26,164 nucleotides of DNA from TH5896 sp050748485 (GCA_050748485.1 JBOGPP010000131.1:1-26164), one strand, 5' to 3'; numbered from the stretch's first letter, positions 15,396 through 23,575 are shown. The notes: a model not told the origin generated them from the sequence alone. Program-made: numbers and translations.

Positions 15396-16684
15396 TTAGT
15401 AGTTTTTGTCGAAAGACATTTTCTCTCGATGAAATCAAATATTTGTGCCGATATCTTATCTTTCGTCTGAATCGGCAAGTGTGTGGCGTTATTTTGTCGA
15501 TCGATTATGTAGACCTCATTATTATCCGATCCAAATCCTGTGTTCCTTTTTCCTACATCATTGGCTATAATCAGATCCGCTCCTGATTCAAGAAGTTTAG
15601 AGTAGGCTTTTTCCATAAGGACTTTCGGTTCTACGTTATACTCGGCTTTAAATCCAATCAAGAACACGTCATGTTTGCATACTTTCTTTACGTTTGAAAT
15701 AATCTTGTTAATCGGTACCAGAGTAATTTCTACCTTGTCTAGAGAACTGTCAATTTTGTTATTCCATCTCTTTGCTATCGAAAAATCCGAAGTGGCTGAC
15801 GTAAGGATAACTACATCAAATCTCTTCTCAGTCAGTTCGTACATGACCGATTCAAACATCTCTTGAGCCGTATTTACTCTATTAATTTCGATGTTCGGAG
15901 CATGCAGATAAGAGCCAGGGTCCACCGATCCATGTCCGTAAACTAAGGTCACACCGGCCCCTCTGGCATGTGCTTCCTTTGCAAGTGACATACCCATCTT
16001 CCCAGAACTCATATTCATGATAACACGAATTGGGTCGATGTATTCTGCAGTACTACCCGCAGTAATTAGAACGCTCATTCCACCCAACTTTTTGTTTCTC
16101 TTGCCTATTTGACTGTCTTGAACATATTGAAGAAGTTCATTGGCAGCAATCAGCTTGGCTTTTCCTTGTTCAATTCGCGGCTCCAGAAATATTACTCCAT
16201 TTGTTTTGAGCTTTTTGATGTTCTCTTGTATGATCTTGTTATAATACATTGCTTCGTGCATGGCAGGACAGATAACAATAGGGATATTGGATCCGAGTGC
16301 AACAGTTAGGACAGAGGTAACAACGGTGTCATCTATCCCGCTCGCTAATTTTCCGACAGTATTTGCAGTACACGGATAAACTATAACTATATCGGTCGTA
16401 TCTCGATCAGCCAATGAAATATGTTCCAAATTGCCGGTCAGTTCAGTAACTACATCATTTCCTGTTGCCCATTTCATCATTTCCTGAGAAAGAAATATTC
16501 TTGACGTTCCATGACTCATGACTGCGTAGACCTCAGCTCCATGCTTAACCATCAATCTAGCGACGTCAATTGCCTTGTACGCCGCAACACTTCCGGTGAC
16601 GCAAAGAACTATACGGGTGCCTACTAGCTCTTCTCCTTCAGTACAATAAATGTCTCTAGTTGGACGATACATATGCTTTTTCAT
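15392..16684 (-). CDS. coaBC: Bifunctional phosphopantothenoylcysteine decarboxylase / phosphopantothenate-cysteine ligase
   Basis: 430 residues, full length. Joins cysteine to 4'-phosphopantothenate (CoaB, CTP) and decarboxylates the product (CoaC, FMN) in CoA synthesis. The CoaC half has VTGSVAAYKAID (29-40), active-site His88 in EHISLADR, YPCTANTVGKLA, and PAMHEAMY (140-147). The CoaB half starts near 200 with VLITAGSTAEYIDPIRVIMN, NMSSGKMG and ends with IANDVGKRNTGFGSDNNEV. ATG start overlaps the panB stop (ATGA), so the two are probably translationally coupled. Last gene of the CoA operon. Confidence 0.95.
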   Translation of the reverse strand: MKKHMYRPTRDIYCTEGEELVGTRIVLCVTGSVAAYKAIDVARLMVKHGAEVYAVMSHGTSRIFLSQEMMKWATGNDVVTELTGNLEHISLADRDTTDIVIVYPCTANTVGKLASGIDDTVVTSVLTVALGSNIPIVICPAMHEAMYYNKIIQENIKKLKTNGVIFLEPRIEQGKAKLIAANELLQYVQDSQIGKRNKKLGGMSVLITAGSTAEYIDPIRVIMNMSSGKMGMSLAKEAHARGAGVTLVYGHGSVDPGSYLHAPNIEINRVNTAQEMFESVMYELTEKRFDVVILTSATSDFSIAKRWNNKIDSSLDKVEITLVPINKIISNVKKVCKHDVFLIGFKAEYNVEPKVLMEKAYSKLLESGADLIIANDVGKRNTGFGSDNNEVYIIDRQNNATHLPIQTKDKISAQIFDFIERKCLSTKTTN

Positions 16685-17556
16685 TTGCTAACTCGAAGTC
16701 CGCATTCATCCAAGAATTCCTCATATTCCTTAGAATCCATGTGGATAGCGTTCTCATTACTGGGAAATATTCCTGATTTTACCTCGCGTGAATAGGTCTG
16801 AACCGATGCAGCAATCAGCTGATTTAAATCTAGATACTTCTTTACAAATCTTGGGTTTATGTTTTGATAGATTCCCAGCATATCATAAGATACCAATACC
16901 TGACCATCACAAATAGGCCCTGAACCTATTCCTATAGTTGGTATCGACAAATTCTTCGTGATTATTTCAGCAGCCTCAGTGGTTACCATTTCAAGTACAA
17001 TACTAAATGCTCCTGCCTTTTCGATAGCCTTAGCATCATGTAAGAGTTTTAGCGCTGACTCCTTGGTTTTTCCGGCGGCTTTTGTAAAATTCCACATACT
17101 CGAGGTCTGAGGCTTGTATCCAATATGCCCCATAACCGGTATTCCTAGCTCAACTAGAGCTTCTATTCGACTAGATATTTCTTCACCGCCCTCGACCTTA
17201 ACTGAGTCTGCTCCGGCCTTGATCAATTTTATTGCATTTGAGACGGTTTTATTGATGCTGTTTTGGTAGGAGCCAAATGGCATGTCTACAGTTATCATTG
17301 CTTTGCTTGAGGCGTTAGCTACCGCCTTACAAAATAGTAACATTTCTACCATATTCACTGGCCTCGTGTTTGGATATCCAAGCATTACCATTCCTGCACT
17401 ATCTCCTACTAGGATTATGTCAATTTCACTCATGTCAATAATTGAGGCCATCGAAAAATCATATGCAGTCAAGACGGCGAGTTTTACTCCATTCTTCTTT
17501 GCATCAACGATCTCGACTACAGTTTTTTTCCTGGGCTGATTCTTATGTGGTTGCAT
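16681..17556 (-). CDS. panB: 3-methyl-2-oxobutanoate hydroxymethyltransferase
   Basis: Makes ketopantoate from 2-oxoisovalerate and methylene-tetrahydrofolate (or the archaeal pterin), the first committed step toward pantoate. 291 residues from ATG17556. Family stretches: LAVLTAYDFSMASIID, ILVGDSAGMVMLGYPNT, ITVDMPFGSYQNS, VKVEGGEE, GHIGYKPQTSS, and FSIVLEMVTTEAA with IPTIGIGSGPICDGQVLVSY. An upstream ATG at 17598 would add 14 residues and deepen the overlap with the preceding gene to 56 bases. I use 17556 because GGAGGT lies about ten bases before it, leaving a 14-base overlap. Second from last in the operon. Confidence 0.94.
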   Translation of the reverse strand: MQPHKNQPRKKTVVEIVDAKKNGVKLAVLTAYDFSMASIIDMSEIDIILVGDSAGMVMLGYPNTRPVNMVEMLLFCKAVANASSKAMITVDMPFGSYQNSINKTVSNAIKLIKAGADSVKVEGGEEISSRIEALVELGIPVMGHIGYKPQTSSMWNFTKAAGKTKESALKLLHDAKAIEKAGAFSIVLEMVTTEAAEIITKNLSIPTIGIGSGPICDGQVLVSYDMLGIYQNINPRFVKKYLDLNQLIAASVQTYSREVKSGIFPSNENAIHMDSKEYEEFLDECGLRVSK

Positions 17557-18310
17557 TAATTTCAGAACCTCCAAGCCGTATGAGTCTAAGGCTTTCATTC
17601 AAATTCAAAATATTGTCAAATTTACCAATTGTACTTGCTAAAGAGTCTCTGTTCTCGCTTTTAAGCTCTCTTATCATCTCAACCAAAATAGGAATTACTC
17701 TGACAACGTTATCTACTATAGATATATGGGCATGGACTGCAGTCCTTGACAGTGGATTTAGATCTACAGCTATCACCATTTTACCCATTTTTACCAGTGC
17801 TTCCGTCCTGTCTCCATCCTCCAATGGAACAAATACGGTGTCAGCAACTGCAATCCCCACTGGATCAACATGTTTTCGTTCCCCATTTAAGTGGGGAATG
17901 GTTGCAGTTCTGTTTTTTCCTACTCCAAGAATGTCTCTTGCCCCAAAACTCTCGAGGTGACTCTTTATTGCGCGTTCTCTATGAATGGAATGATAAAATA
18001 AATTCACCTCGATCAGTGCTCTGCATGCCATACTCAGTTCTACTATTTCTTTTCCACACAGTGCAGCAAAATTTCCATTGACAGAAATGATGGGACGACT
18101 GGAAGTAAGCAGCATGGCCGCGGCAGCCTTGATGGCCCTGATGGCACTTGGTGTTGTTGTCTCGCCTATCAGATAATCAAAGCATTCTCCCCTCCCATGT
18201 GCGATCAGACCTTCTTTAACAACAAGTCCACCTCTTAATCCATCCACGAGCATCTCTCTTAATCGTAGGGATTCTGCTCTTGGATGATCCTTTGGAATAC
18301 TAATTCGCAT
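17543..18310 (-). CDS. 4-phosphopantoate-beta-alanine ligase (archaeal phosphopantothenate synthetase)
   Basis: 255 residues. Condenses 4-phosphopantoate with beta-alanine using ATP, the archaeal replacement for the bacterial PanC/CoaA order. The opening IPKDHPRAESLRLRE (5-19) is the hallmark, followed by EGLIAHGRGECFDYLIGE, AMLLTSSRPIISVNGN, RALIEVNLFYHS, DPVGIAVADTVFVPLEDGDR and VIAVDLNPLSRTA. It overlaps the pantoate kinase gene by 11 bases and panB by 14, which points to one transcript with coupled translation. Confidence 0.95.
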   Translation of the reverse strand: MRISIPKDHPRAESLRLREMLVDGLRGGLVVKEGLIAHGRGECFDYLIGETTTPSAIRAIKAAAAMLLTSSRPIISVNGNFAALCGKEIVELSMACRALIEVNLFYHSIHRERAIKSHLESFGARDILGVGKNRTATIPHLNGERKHVDPVGIAVADTVFVPLEDGDRTEALVKMGKMVIAVDLNPLSRTAVHAHISIVDNVVRVIPILVEMIRELKSENRDSLASTIGKFDNILNLNESLRLIRLGGSEINATT

Positions 18311-19247
18311 ATTTACATTCGCAAATCATTCTAGCGCCCATGGAATCTATACTAGTTTCGATAAGCATGCCATGAAATTGATTCAGGCAGGATCTTACGT
18401 CTTTTACTCGTTCACGTCGTATGATTGTAAACACCGTTTCACCAAATAATGCAACACTGCATTTGAATCCTTCAGATTTCATAGCCTTGATTGGACCTTT
18501 ACAAACGCCACTAGTCAGACCTAACGCATCAGCAAAATCAAAAGATGCATCTAGAAATCCGTTTATGTCATCCATTGATTTCAACCTATTCAATAGCTCG
18601 CTAGAACAGGAATTTTTATCACTTATTTTCATTAAACTATTACTCAGCATTGTCTTGGTTGATAACGGTGAAATACAAAGGATAGTTGCAACGTATTCGT
18701 CAAGATCCTTTCTTAACGTTAGTCCTTTCCCAGGAGCACCAGGTCTTAACCTAATCTCGTACCCGCCTGAATATAAGGCAGCAACTGTACCTAGCCCAGT
18801 CTTGCATGAGATATCTGCACAATGAGCTACCTGAGCTGCTTCCATCTTACTAAGACCTACTTTTAACAAATTGTTTAAAGCATACGACAGGCTTAGTGCA
18901 GCTGCGCCACTTGAGCCAAGACCGTATCCAATGGGTATTTCAGTGATATGGGTAATCTGCAGAAAGATTGGCTTATCGATTAGTCCAAGATAGTACTCTG
19001 CAATATAAGATGATACAGGTGCTTTTTGCACTTGTATACCGTCGATAGAAATGTTGTAGCCCTTGGTTTTGCCTCCAAAGGCTTTAGCGGTTGTGGTAAT
19101 GCCATTATAAATTGAAAAACCCGCGCCTATTGAACCCTTGCTCAGTATATCCTTGTGCTCTGCTCCTGCAGGATCAAATATCCCTGTCACATGTCCTGGG
19201 CTGAATGCCGTAGACGTAGGGATAATATCTGAGACTAATGTAGCCAC
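18300..19247 (-). CDS. Pantoate kinase (archaeal GHMP family)
   Basis: 315 residues from a GTG start. Phosphorylates pantoate to 4-phosphopantoate, the step before phosphopantothenate synthetase in archaea. The ATP-binding GHMP motif IPIGYGLGSSGAAALS (104-119) is intact. The N-terminal ATAFSPGHVTGIF-like TAFSPGHVTGIFDPA and SIGAGFSIYNGITT, and the C-terminal VALFGETVFTI-type strand, are typical. First gene of the operon. The start has no ATG nearby; A/T-rich TATA-like sequence CTTATATTATC (19268-19278) is about 25 bases upstream, fitting a leaderless GTG. Confidence 0.93.
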   Translation of the reverse strand: MATLVSDIIPTSTAFSPGHVTGIFDPAGAEHKDILSKGSIGAGFSIYNGITTTAKAFGGKTKGYNISIDGIQVQKAPVSSYIAEYYLGLIDKPIFLQITHITEIPIGYGLGSSGAAALSLSYALNNLLKVGLSKMEAAQVAHCADISCKTGLGTVAALYSGGYEIRLRPGAPGKGLTLRKDLDEYVATILCISPLSTKTMLSNSLMKISDKNSCSSELLNRLKSMDDINGFLDASFDFADALGLTSGVCKGPIKAMKSEGFKCSVALFGETVFTIIRRERVKDVRSCLNQFHGMLIETSIDSMGARMICECKYAN

Positions 19248-19254
19248 AGTTATC

Positions 19255-19304
19255 TTATAATATATTGATAATATAAGAATAATGTTTAATTAGTTTAAAT
19301 ATAT
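19255..19304. promoter_or_regulatory. A/T-rich divergent promoter between the CoA operon and phoU-like gene
   Basis: Only A/T-rich sequence separates the two divergent starts. The minus-strand candidate TATA is 19268-19278; on the plus strand TTAATTAGTTTAAATATAT (19284-19304) covers the expected TATA window upstream of ATG19316. No palindromic operator stands out. Confidence 0.4.
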
Positions 19305-19315
19305 TTAAATGTCTA

Positions 19316-20311
19316 ATGGCCTCCTACGCCCGTCGTCTTCAGAAAATAGGAAGTAGTATGCTTGTATCACTGCCAGCGAATTGGGTCCGCCAGAATCAAC
19401 TTAAGAAAGGTGATACAATTTTAATGGAACTTAGCAATGATAATTCAATTGCCATACTTCCATCAAAGGAGAGAAACGGAAAAATAAGAGGGTTTGGTAT
19501 CGATTACCCCGCCAGGGTTGTAGATATTCTCATCAATCAACTATTTGGAGCTTATTTGTTAGGGTATGATAACATCAGGATTAATGCTAGGGCTCCCATA
19601 GACTACGAAGATCGGGAGAAAATCCTAACTGCCACAGGTAAACTAGTGGGACTTGAAATCGTTGACGAGGATAGTCTCAACATTAACTTTCAATTCCTTA
19701 TAGACGTTAGTTCACTAGATGCAGCCAAAATCCTTCGTAGAATGAATGCAATCATCAAAGGAATGATGAGGGATGGACTTAAGGCTATTGTGAACAAAGA
19801 TACAAAGATTATAAAGCTCATCGTAAGAAGAGACGACGAAATTGATAGACAATACTTCTTGCTGGTCCGTTTGATTAGAAGCGCCATGCTAAACCAGCGA
19901 ATTGCACGCAAGCTTAATTTGAGCAATATCGACATACTCGACTACAGAGTAGCGGCAAGCCATCTAGAAAGTGCTGGTGATTATGTCTCAGAATTTTCGT
20001 CATCAGTGCCTAAATTATGGGGAACTGGATTCGGAAATGAAATCGTAGAAGCAGGCATGATCGTTGACAATATGCAACATAGATCCATAAGCGCATTTAT
20101 CGCAAAGGACAATTTGCTGAGCGAGGATGTTGTAAGAATGTACCTAAAATTCTCAAACCTATCCGCTTCCATCAAAGAGAAATCTACTAAGGGCCCGGCT
20201 GACCCTCACATATCGATTCTTAACTGTGTCTACTCTATGGACAGGATTGCTAAATGTTGGGTCGACATTGCAGATCTTGTAAAGCCGGGTTATCCCAAAT
20301 CGCAAATTTAA
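19316..20311 (+). CDS. AbrB-PhoU fusion regulator (archaeal phosphate uptake regulator type)
   Basis: 331 residues. The N-terminal SpoVT-AbrB DNA-binding domain (about 1-50: RRLQKIGSSMLVSLPANWVR, QLKKGDTILMEL) is followed by PhoU-like helical repeats (about 60-325) with DYRVAASHLESAGDYVSEFS and NCVYSMDRIAKCWVDIADLV as the paired helices that bind metal clusters in PhoU proteins. Such fusions are common in this phylum in several copies; regulation of phosphate transport is family inference, and no pst genes are nearby. ATG start, probably leaderless. A small inverted repeat, AATGG/CCATT, lies on the stop codon (20310-20323). Confidence 0.88.
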   Translation: MASYARRLQKIGSSMLVSLPANWVRQNQLKKGDTILMELSNDNSIAILPSKERNGKIRGFGIDYPARVVDILINQLFGAYLLGYDNIRINARAPIDYEDREKILTATGKLVGLEIVDEDSLNINFQFLIDVSSLDAAKILRRMNAIIKGMMRDGLKAIVNKDTKIIKLIVRRDDEIDRQYFLLVRLIRSAMLNQRIARKLNLSNIDILDYRVAASHLESAGDYVSEFSSSVPKLWGTGFGNEIVEAGMIVDNMQHRSISAFIAKDNLLSEDVVRMYLKFSNLSASIKEKSTKGPADPHISILNCVYSMDRIAKCWVDIADLVKPGYPKSQI

Positions 20312-20820
20312 TGGAAATCCCATTGGATTTAGTCACCTTCAAAATTAGTTGATATCGATAAAGATAAAGTTACAAAATGATGGGGAGATCAGTTTCTACG
20401 ATATCATCATCTACCAGATCTCCTTCAGCTTTCATAGTATATAGATTAAAATATTAACTGATACTCTGATAGCTGTACTTCAAGTAGGTTGGTGCTTTTT
20501 ATAAGACACCCTCAATGAAAGATTAATTTATTCTCGTGGATTTGAGATAGATATCTGAGGCTATGTATCTGCTCTTTCATTCGACTATTAATGAGCGGGT
20601 TGAAAGTTTTTTCAGGCTTTTTTCAGCAATAAAGTGATTCAAATCTTCTGAGCATGGAGATTCATGATGGACGGCGTTCCATGGCTATCTAGGTGTATCT
20701 CCCATTCGAACGCTGTCTTGAGGATTGTTGCCTTTCGTAGCATTACTGCATTAAATAAATAATATCCCTACGGGCTCGGAGGTATCCGTGCCGATATCAG
20801 TGTTAAAGTGAGGTTCCTAT
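20312..20820. other. Gene-poor stretch with possible relics
   Basis: No supportable gene in about 500 bases. An inverted repeat GGAGATC (20384-20390) / GATCTCC (20417-20423) may lie in the 3' UTR of the phoU-like gene. A 24-codon plus frame at 20563-20637 reads TINERVESFFRLFSAIK, which recalls the tail region of some IS transposases but is too short to call. A 34-codon minus frame (20639-20743) has no ribosome binding site. Confidence 0.4.
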
Positions 20821-20919
20821 ATGTACGCTCATCACCAAGCTTTAAACGCTTTCATTGAAGCGGTCCGAGTCGTTTGTAAACTGTCGTTGACACAAGAGGA
20901 GGTCCCCCAGTCATTTTGA
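20821..20919 (+). CDS. Weak candidate micro-ORF, 32 residues
   Basis: ATG20821 is preceded by GTGAGGT with about six bases spacing, a good Shine-Dalgarno arrangement. The peptide (HHQALNAFIEAVRVVCKLSL, then TQEEVPQSF) is amphipathic-helical in its middle. No homologue or partner is recognised; it may be chance or the start of a decayed gene. Confidence 0.25.
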   Translation: MYAHHQALNAFIEAVRVVCKLSLTQEEVPQSF

Positions 20920-20947
20920 TGCGATCCTAAATAGATGATGACAAAAA

Positions 20948-21160
20948 TCAAGGGTATGACGCAGACCTTGTGGATAATCTGACAAATATAGAAGTCATTT
21001 CAAAACTGTATATTTTATTGTCAGTTCCCTTTGCTTCAAAAACTGGAGGATTGTGCTCTTCTACCTGTTCGAATCTTAGTTGTGCACCATTTGAGTCTTG
21101 TGCTGCTCCACCTAAGATCTCTCCTACAGACATTGTTCGACCATTTATAACTTGAGCCAT
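20948..21160 (-). CDS. Small hypothetical protein, 70 residues
   Basis: From ATG21160: MAQVINGRTMSVGEILGGAA, then a Q/E-rich beta-type stretch (LRFEQVEEHNPPVFEAKGTD) and IYSFEMTSIFVRLS. The composition is soluble and protein-like, without cysteines or membrane segments. The frame is open from a TTG at 21205 (85 residues), but the added N-terminus lacks a ribosome binding site. Found alone in a gene-poor stretch of 1.9 kb. I do not recognise a family. Confidence 0.5.
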   Translation of the reverse strand: MAQVINGRTMSVGEILGGAAQDSNGAQLRFEQVEEHNPPVFEAKGTDNKIYSFEMTSIFVRLSTRSASYP

Positions 21161-21395
21161 TCTCTTATCTTCTATGAATAGAATAGACTCTTTGCTAATA
21201 ACCAAAAAGATTGACTATGTTTGACAACATTGTATACTCTGCTGTATCTTGTTTGTTTTCTCTTTTCGCTTACAATTCGTATTTAACTCGACCATGGTTT
21301 AGTTTTCGGCATCAATCATCAACTTGAGTTTCCTGCGGTTACATTTGTGTGTTGTATACCACCTATGTTTCTACACTGAATAGCCCTAAGTATTC

Positions 21396-21416
21396 TTCGA
21401 CGATTTGATCGTCGAA
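21396..21416. terminator. Perfect 9-bp inverted repeat with 3-base loop
   Basis: TTCGACGAT (21396-21404), loop TTG, ATCGTCGAA (21408-21416). It lies ten bases beyond the stop of the minus-strand ORF ending at 21427, so it could be a 3'-end hairpin. No U-tract follows, so a protein-binding site is equally possible. Confidence 0.5.
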
Positions 21417-21426
21417 TCGTTGATCT

Positions 21427-21609
21427 TTACGTATCTTCGTTATTATTTTGTCCACTGGTTTTTTTACTCTGCAAATGTTTTGAGTAGGCTTCTAACCTTG
21501 CAATTGTGGCTGGCAAGTTGTTTCTGGAAGTGTGTCCATCACTTGAGTGATGTTTCTTTGGCTTAGGCATGGTATTGTTCATATTCCTCGTTTTCCCACT
21601 TTTCTCCAT
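21427..21609 (-). CDS. Small basic hypothetical protein, up to 60 residues
   Basis: Three in-frame ATGs: 21609, 21582 (preceded by CGAGGAAT) and 21570. The core PKPKKHHSSDGHTSRNNLPA then TIARLEAYSKHLQSKK is basic with one helix-forming segment; the tail is polar. Nothing in it is recognised, and the start is uncertain. A perfect hairpin just after the stop gives slight support for a real transcript. Confidence 0.4.
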   Translation of the reverse strand: MEKSGKTRNMNNTMPKPKKHHSSDGHTSRNNLPATIARLEAYSKHLQSKKTSGQNNNEDT

Positions 21610-21712
21610 TGTAGACTATTAGTCGCACCGCTGCAGCTAATGAGTCTTCCTCCTAACTGAAGTGTTCCTGATCTCATAAATACGATTTCAAGCAACTGGC
21701 TATACGGCTAGG

Positions 21713-21793
21713 GTGAAATGTAGCAAGTGTGGGATGATAGTAGATGGACATAGGAAACTGAGGAAACATAAAAGTGAACAACACTCTTACTAA
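21713..21793 (+). CDS. Micro C2H2 zinc-finger peptide, 26 residues
   Basis: From GTG21713: KCSKCGMIVDGHRKLRKHKS then EQHSY. Spacing is C-x2-C-x12-H-x4-H, an exact classical C2H2 finger that fills the whole peptide. The helix half is strongly basic (HRKLRKHK), as in nucleic-acid-binding fingers. The frame opens 12 codons before the GTG and contains no ATG, so either GTG is the start or this is the remnant of a longer protein. Small single-finger proteins occur in this phylum; function unknown. Confidence 0.45.
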   Translation: MKCSKCGMIVDGHRKLRKHKSEQHSY

Positions 21794-21840
21794 TTTTCTA
21801 GGAACAGAAACTGCTGCCTAAAAGATTTTGGTACATCATA

Positions 21841-21984
21841 TTGTATAGCTGGCGGGAATACTGCAGAAGATATGATTACTACTTTATCACTGAGTTGTTC
21901 TGTAGATGCTGTGGGATGCGGCTAAGAGCTAGCCTCGCTAGGAGAGTTTACAGAGCAAAGAGAAAACTGATTGCTGTAGTATGA
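21841..21984 (+). CDS. Small zinc-ribbon-like ORF or fragment, 47 residues
   Basis: Open frame from 21802 to the TGA at 21982-21984 with no ATG early; TTG21841 is the first usable start. The translation has ELFCRCCGMRLRASLARR followed by VYRAKRKLIAVV. The CxxCGMxLR pattern plus a basic helix looks like half of a zinc-binding module in archaeal proteins. The upstream part (KRFWYIILYSWREYC) is rich in Trp/Tyr. It may be the C-terminal piece of a lost gene. It lies 48 bases after the C2H2 micro-ORF in another frame. Confidence 0.4.
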   Translation: MYSWREYCRRYDYYFITELFCRCCGMRLRASLARRVYRAKRKLIAVV

Positions 21985-22079
21985 TATGTTAAAATGGATT
22001 AATGAAAGTAACTTGGTTTTTGCTTCCTGAAAGCCGGTTATGGGTATAATTATCCACGCAAATCTCGTGTGTAAATATC

Positions 22080-22090
22080 CTTAAATAATT
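22080..22090 (+). promoter_or_regulatory. TATA box of the secreted hydrolase
   Basis: CTTAAATAATT, centred about 32 bases before CTG22118, so transcription should begin almost exactly at the CTG codon that opens the signal peptide. Confidence 0.45.
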
Positions 22091-22117
22091 CATCATAGTT
22101 CAAGATACTGTAGCATC

Positions 22118-23392
22118 CTGAAAACATTAGTTACAGTCATCATTTTCATATTTTGTTTAATATCTATATCCTACCTATTTTACGGTCCAGCTCTCTTGGT
22201 TCATGCTCAATCAGACTTACAGACAACAAAATATAGAAATATGGTTATGGATTTGGGTAACGGTTTAAAGACTAACGCCAGGCTAAATCTTCCAGCTAAC
22301 GGGGACGGCCCCTTTCCAGCTGTTCTTCTAGTTCTTGGCTCTGGACCTGTTGATATGAATGAAACTGGTGGCGCTGTTCATATCGATAACGAGACAGGCT
22401 CAATTATATATCCGCCTGCTAGACCGTTCTTTGATATAGCTCAATATCTTTCAGAAAGAGGCTTTGCAGTTTTGCAGTATGACAAAAGGGGCATAGGTGC
22501 AAATTTTACAATTTTGGATAGCAACGTATGGGGAAATGTAACGTTTGACGATCTAAGGCAAGATGCTGAGAGGGCGCTCGATGTTCTTATACAGCAACCA
22601 GAAGTTGATTCTAACCATGTAAATCTAGTTGGACATAGTGAGGGAACAACAATTGTCCCAAGAGTTGCAATCAACAATCCCGATATAGTAGATAACATTG
22701 TACTGATGGGGTCAGTGGCCCAGAACTTACGTGATATAGGATACTCCCAAGGTGTTAGCACTCCAATACTCTACGCTCAACAGGTTCTAGACCATAATCA
22801 CAATGGATTGATATCAGTACAAGAAGCATCGGAGAATCCTGTTTTCAGCGCCTTGGCCGGAAATCTCACTCTAGTTCTTGCCCAAAACATTACTACTGCC
22901 AATGGGACAGCCGAGCAACTCAATCCTCAATATAATATAAACAACGACACATCCATAAGCATTAACGACGAACTTAAACCCAGACTAATAGACCAAATCA
23001 ACATAAAATCTGTTGTGACACCAGGGGAGAAGTGCAACGTTCTAAAAGGTCCGTGTCCTATTTGGCTTACATCACATTTCTCTTTGATACCCAATTTGGA
23101 TATTATAAGTAAAGTTCCTTCCGAAACATCTATTTTAATACAGCAAGGAAAGAATGATACAGACACCCCCGTACAGCAAGCATTTCTTTTACAACAAAGA
23201 CTAACAGAAGTAAGACATCCTGATCATACATTGATTACATATCCGGACCTGGGCCATTTGTTCTACCCTTCATCTCAATGGTTGACTGCTGCTGGGCCAA
23301 TTGAACCAAAAGTTCTGGAAGATCTTTTTACCTGGCTTTCAGATCCAGTTAGAGACTTTAAAAAGTTAACCATTCTATCTTCTTCCTCCTAG
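22118..23392 (+). CDS. Secreted alpha/beta hydrolase with EF-hand-like loop
   Basis: 424 residues if translation begins at CTG22118. The standard-codon start TTG22196 gives 398 residues but removes the export signal: the 26 codons before it read KTLVTVIIFIFCLISISYLF then YGPALLVHA, a complete signal peptide opening with Lys. The mature protein is a serine hydrolase: VLLVLGSGP oxyanion strand, YDKRGIG, nucleophile Ser174 in GHSEG, likely Asp347 (GKNDTDTP) and His380 (DLGHLF). Between core and cap lies DHNHNGLISVQE (225-236), a canonical 12-position EF-hand calcium loop. Many N-x-S/T sites and a Cys306/Cys313 pair suit an exported protein. Substrate unknown (esterase or peptidase). Confidence 0.82.
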   Translation: MKTLVTVIIFIFCLISISYLFYGPALLVHAQSDLQTTKYRNMVMDLGNGLKTNARLNLPANGDGPFPAVLLVLGSGPVDMNETGGAVHIDNETGSIIYPPARPFFDIAQYLSERGFAVLQYDKRGIGANFTILDSNVWGNVTFDDLRQDAERALDVLIQQPEVDSNHVNLVGHSEGTTIVPRVAINNPDIVDNIVLMGSVAQNLRDIGYSQGVSTPILYAQQVLDHNHNGLISVQEASENPVFSALAGNLTLVLAQNITTANGTAEQLNPQYNINNDTSISINDELKPRLIDQINIKSVVTPGEKCNVLKGPCPIWLTSHFSLIPNLDIISKVPSETSILIQQGKNDTDTPVQQAFLLQQRLTEVRHPDHTLITYPDLGHLFYPSSQWLTAAGPIEPKVLEDLFTWLSDPVRDFKKLTILSSSS

Positions 23393-23575
23393 ATGCTTTT
23401 GACTCCAATTTGTTATGATAGTAAATCACCTAATTTATCAGATATGGAATATTCTTCTAGTTTATCACAAATTTAATATTAAACATTCCGGTATTAATGC
23501 CTGGGAATGGAGAATTCTTCTTATAAGGCTCTGCAATAGGAAATGCATATTGTCAGCTAGCTTTTTTCCCTACTC

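Noticed and set aside
20639..20743. 34-codon minus ORF (LRKATILKTAFEWEIHLDSH...)
   Set aside because: No ribosome binding site and the A/T-rich stretch before it is too close to serve as TATA box; too short to judge.
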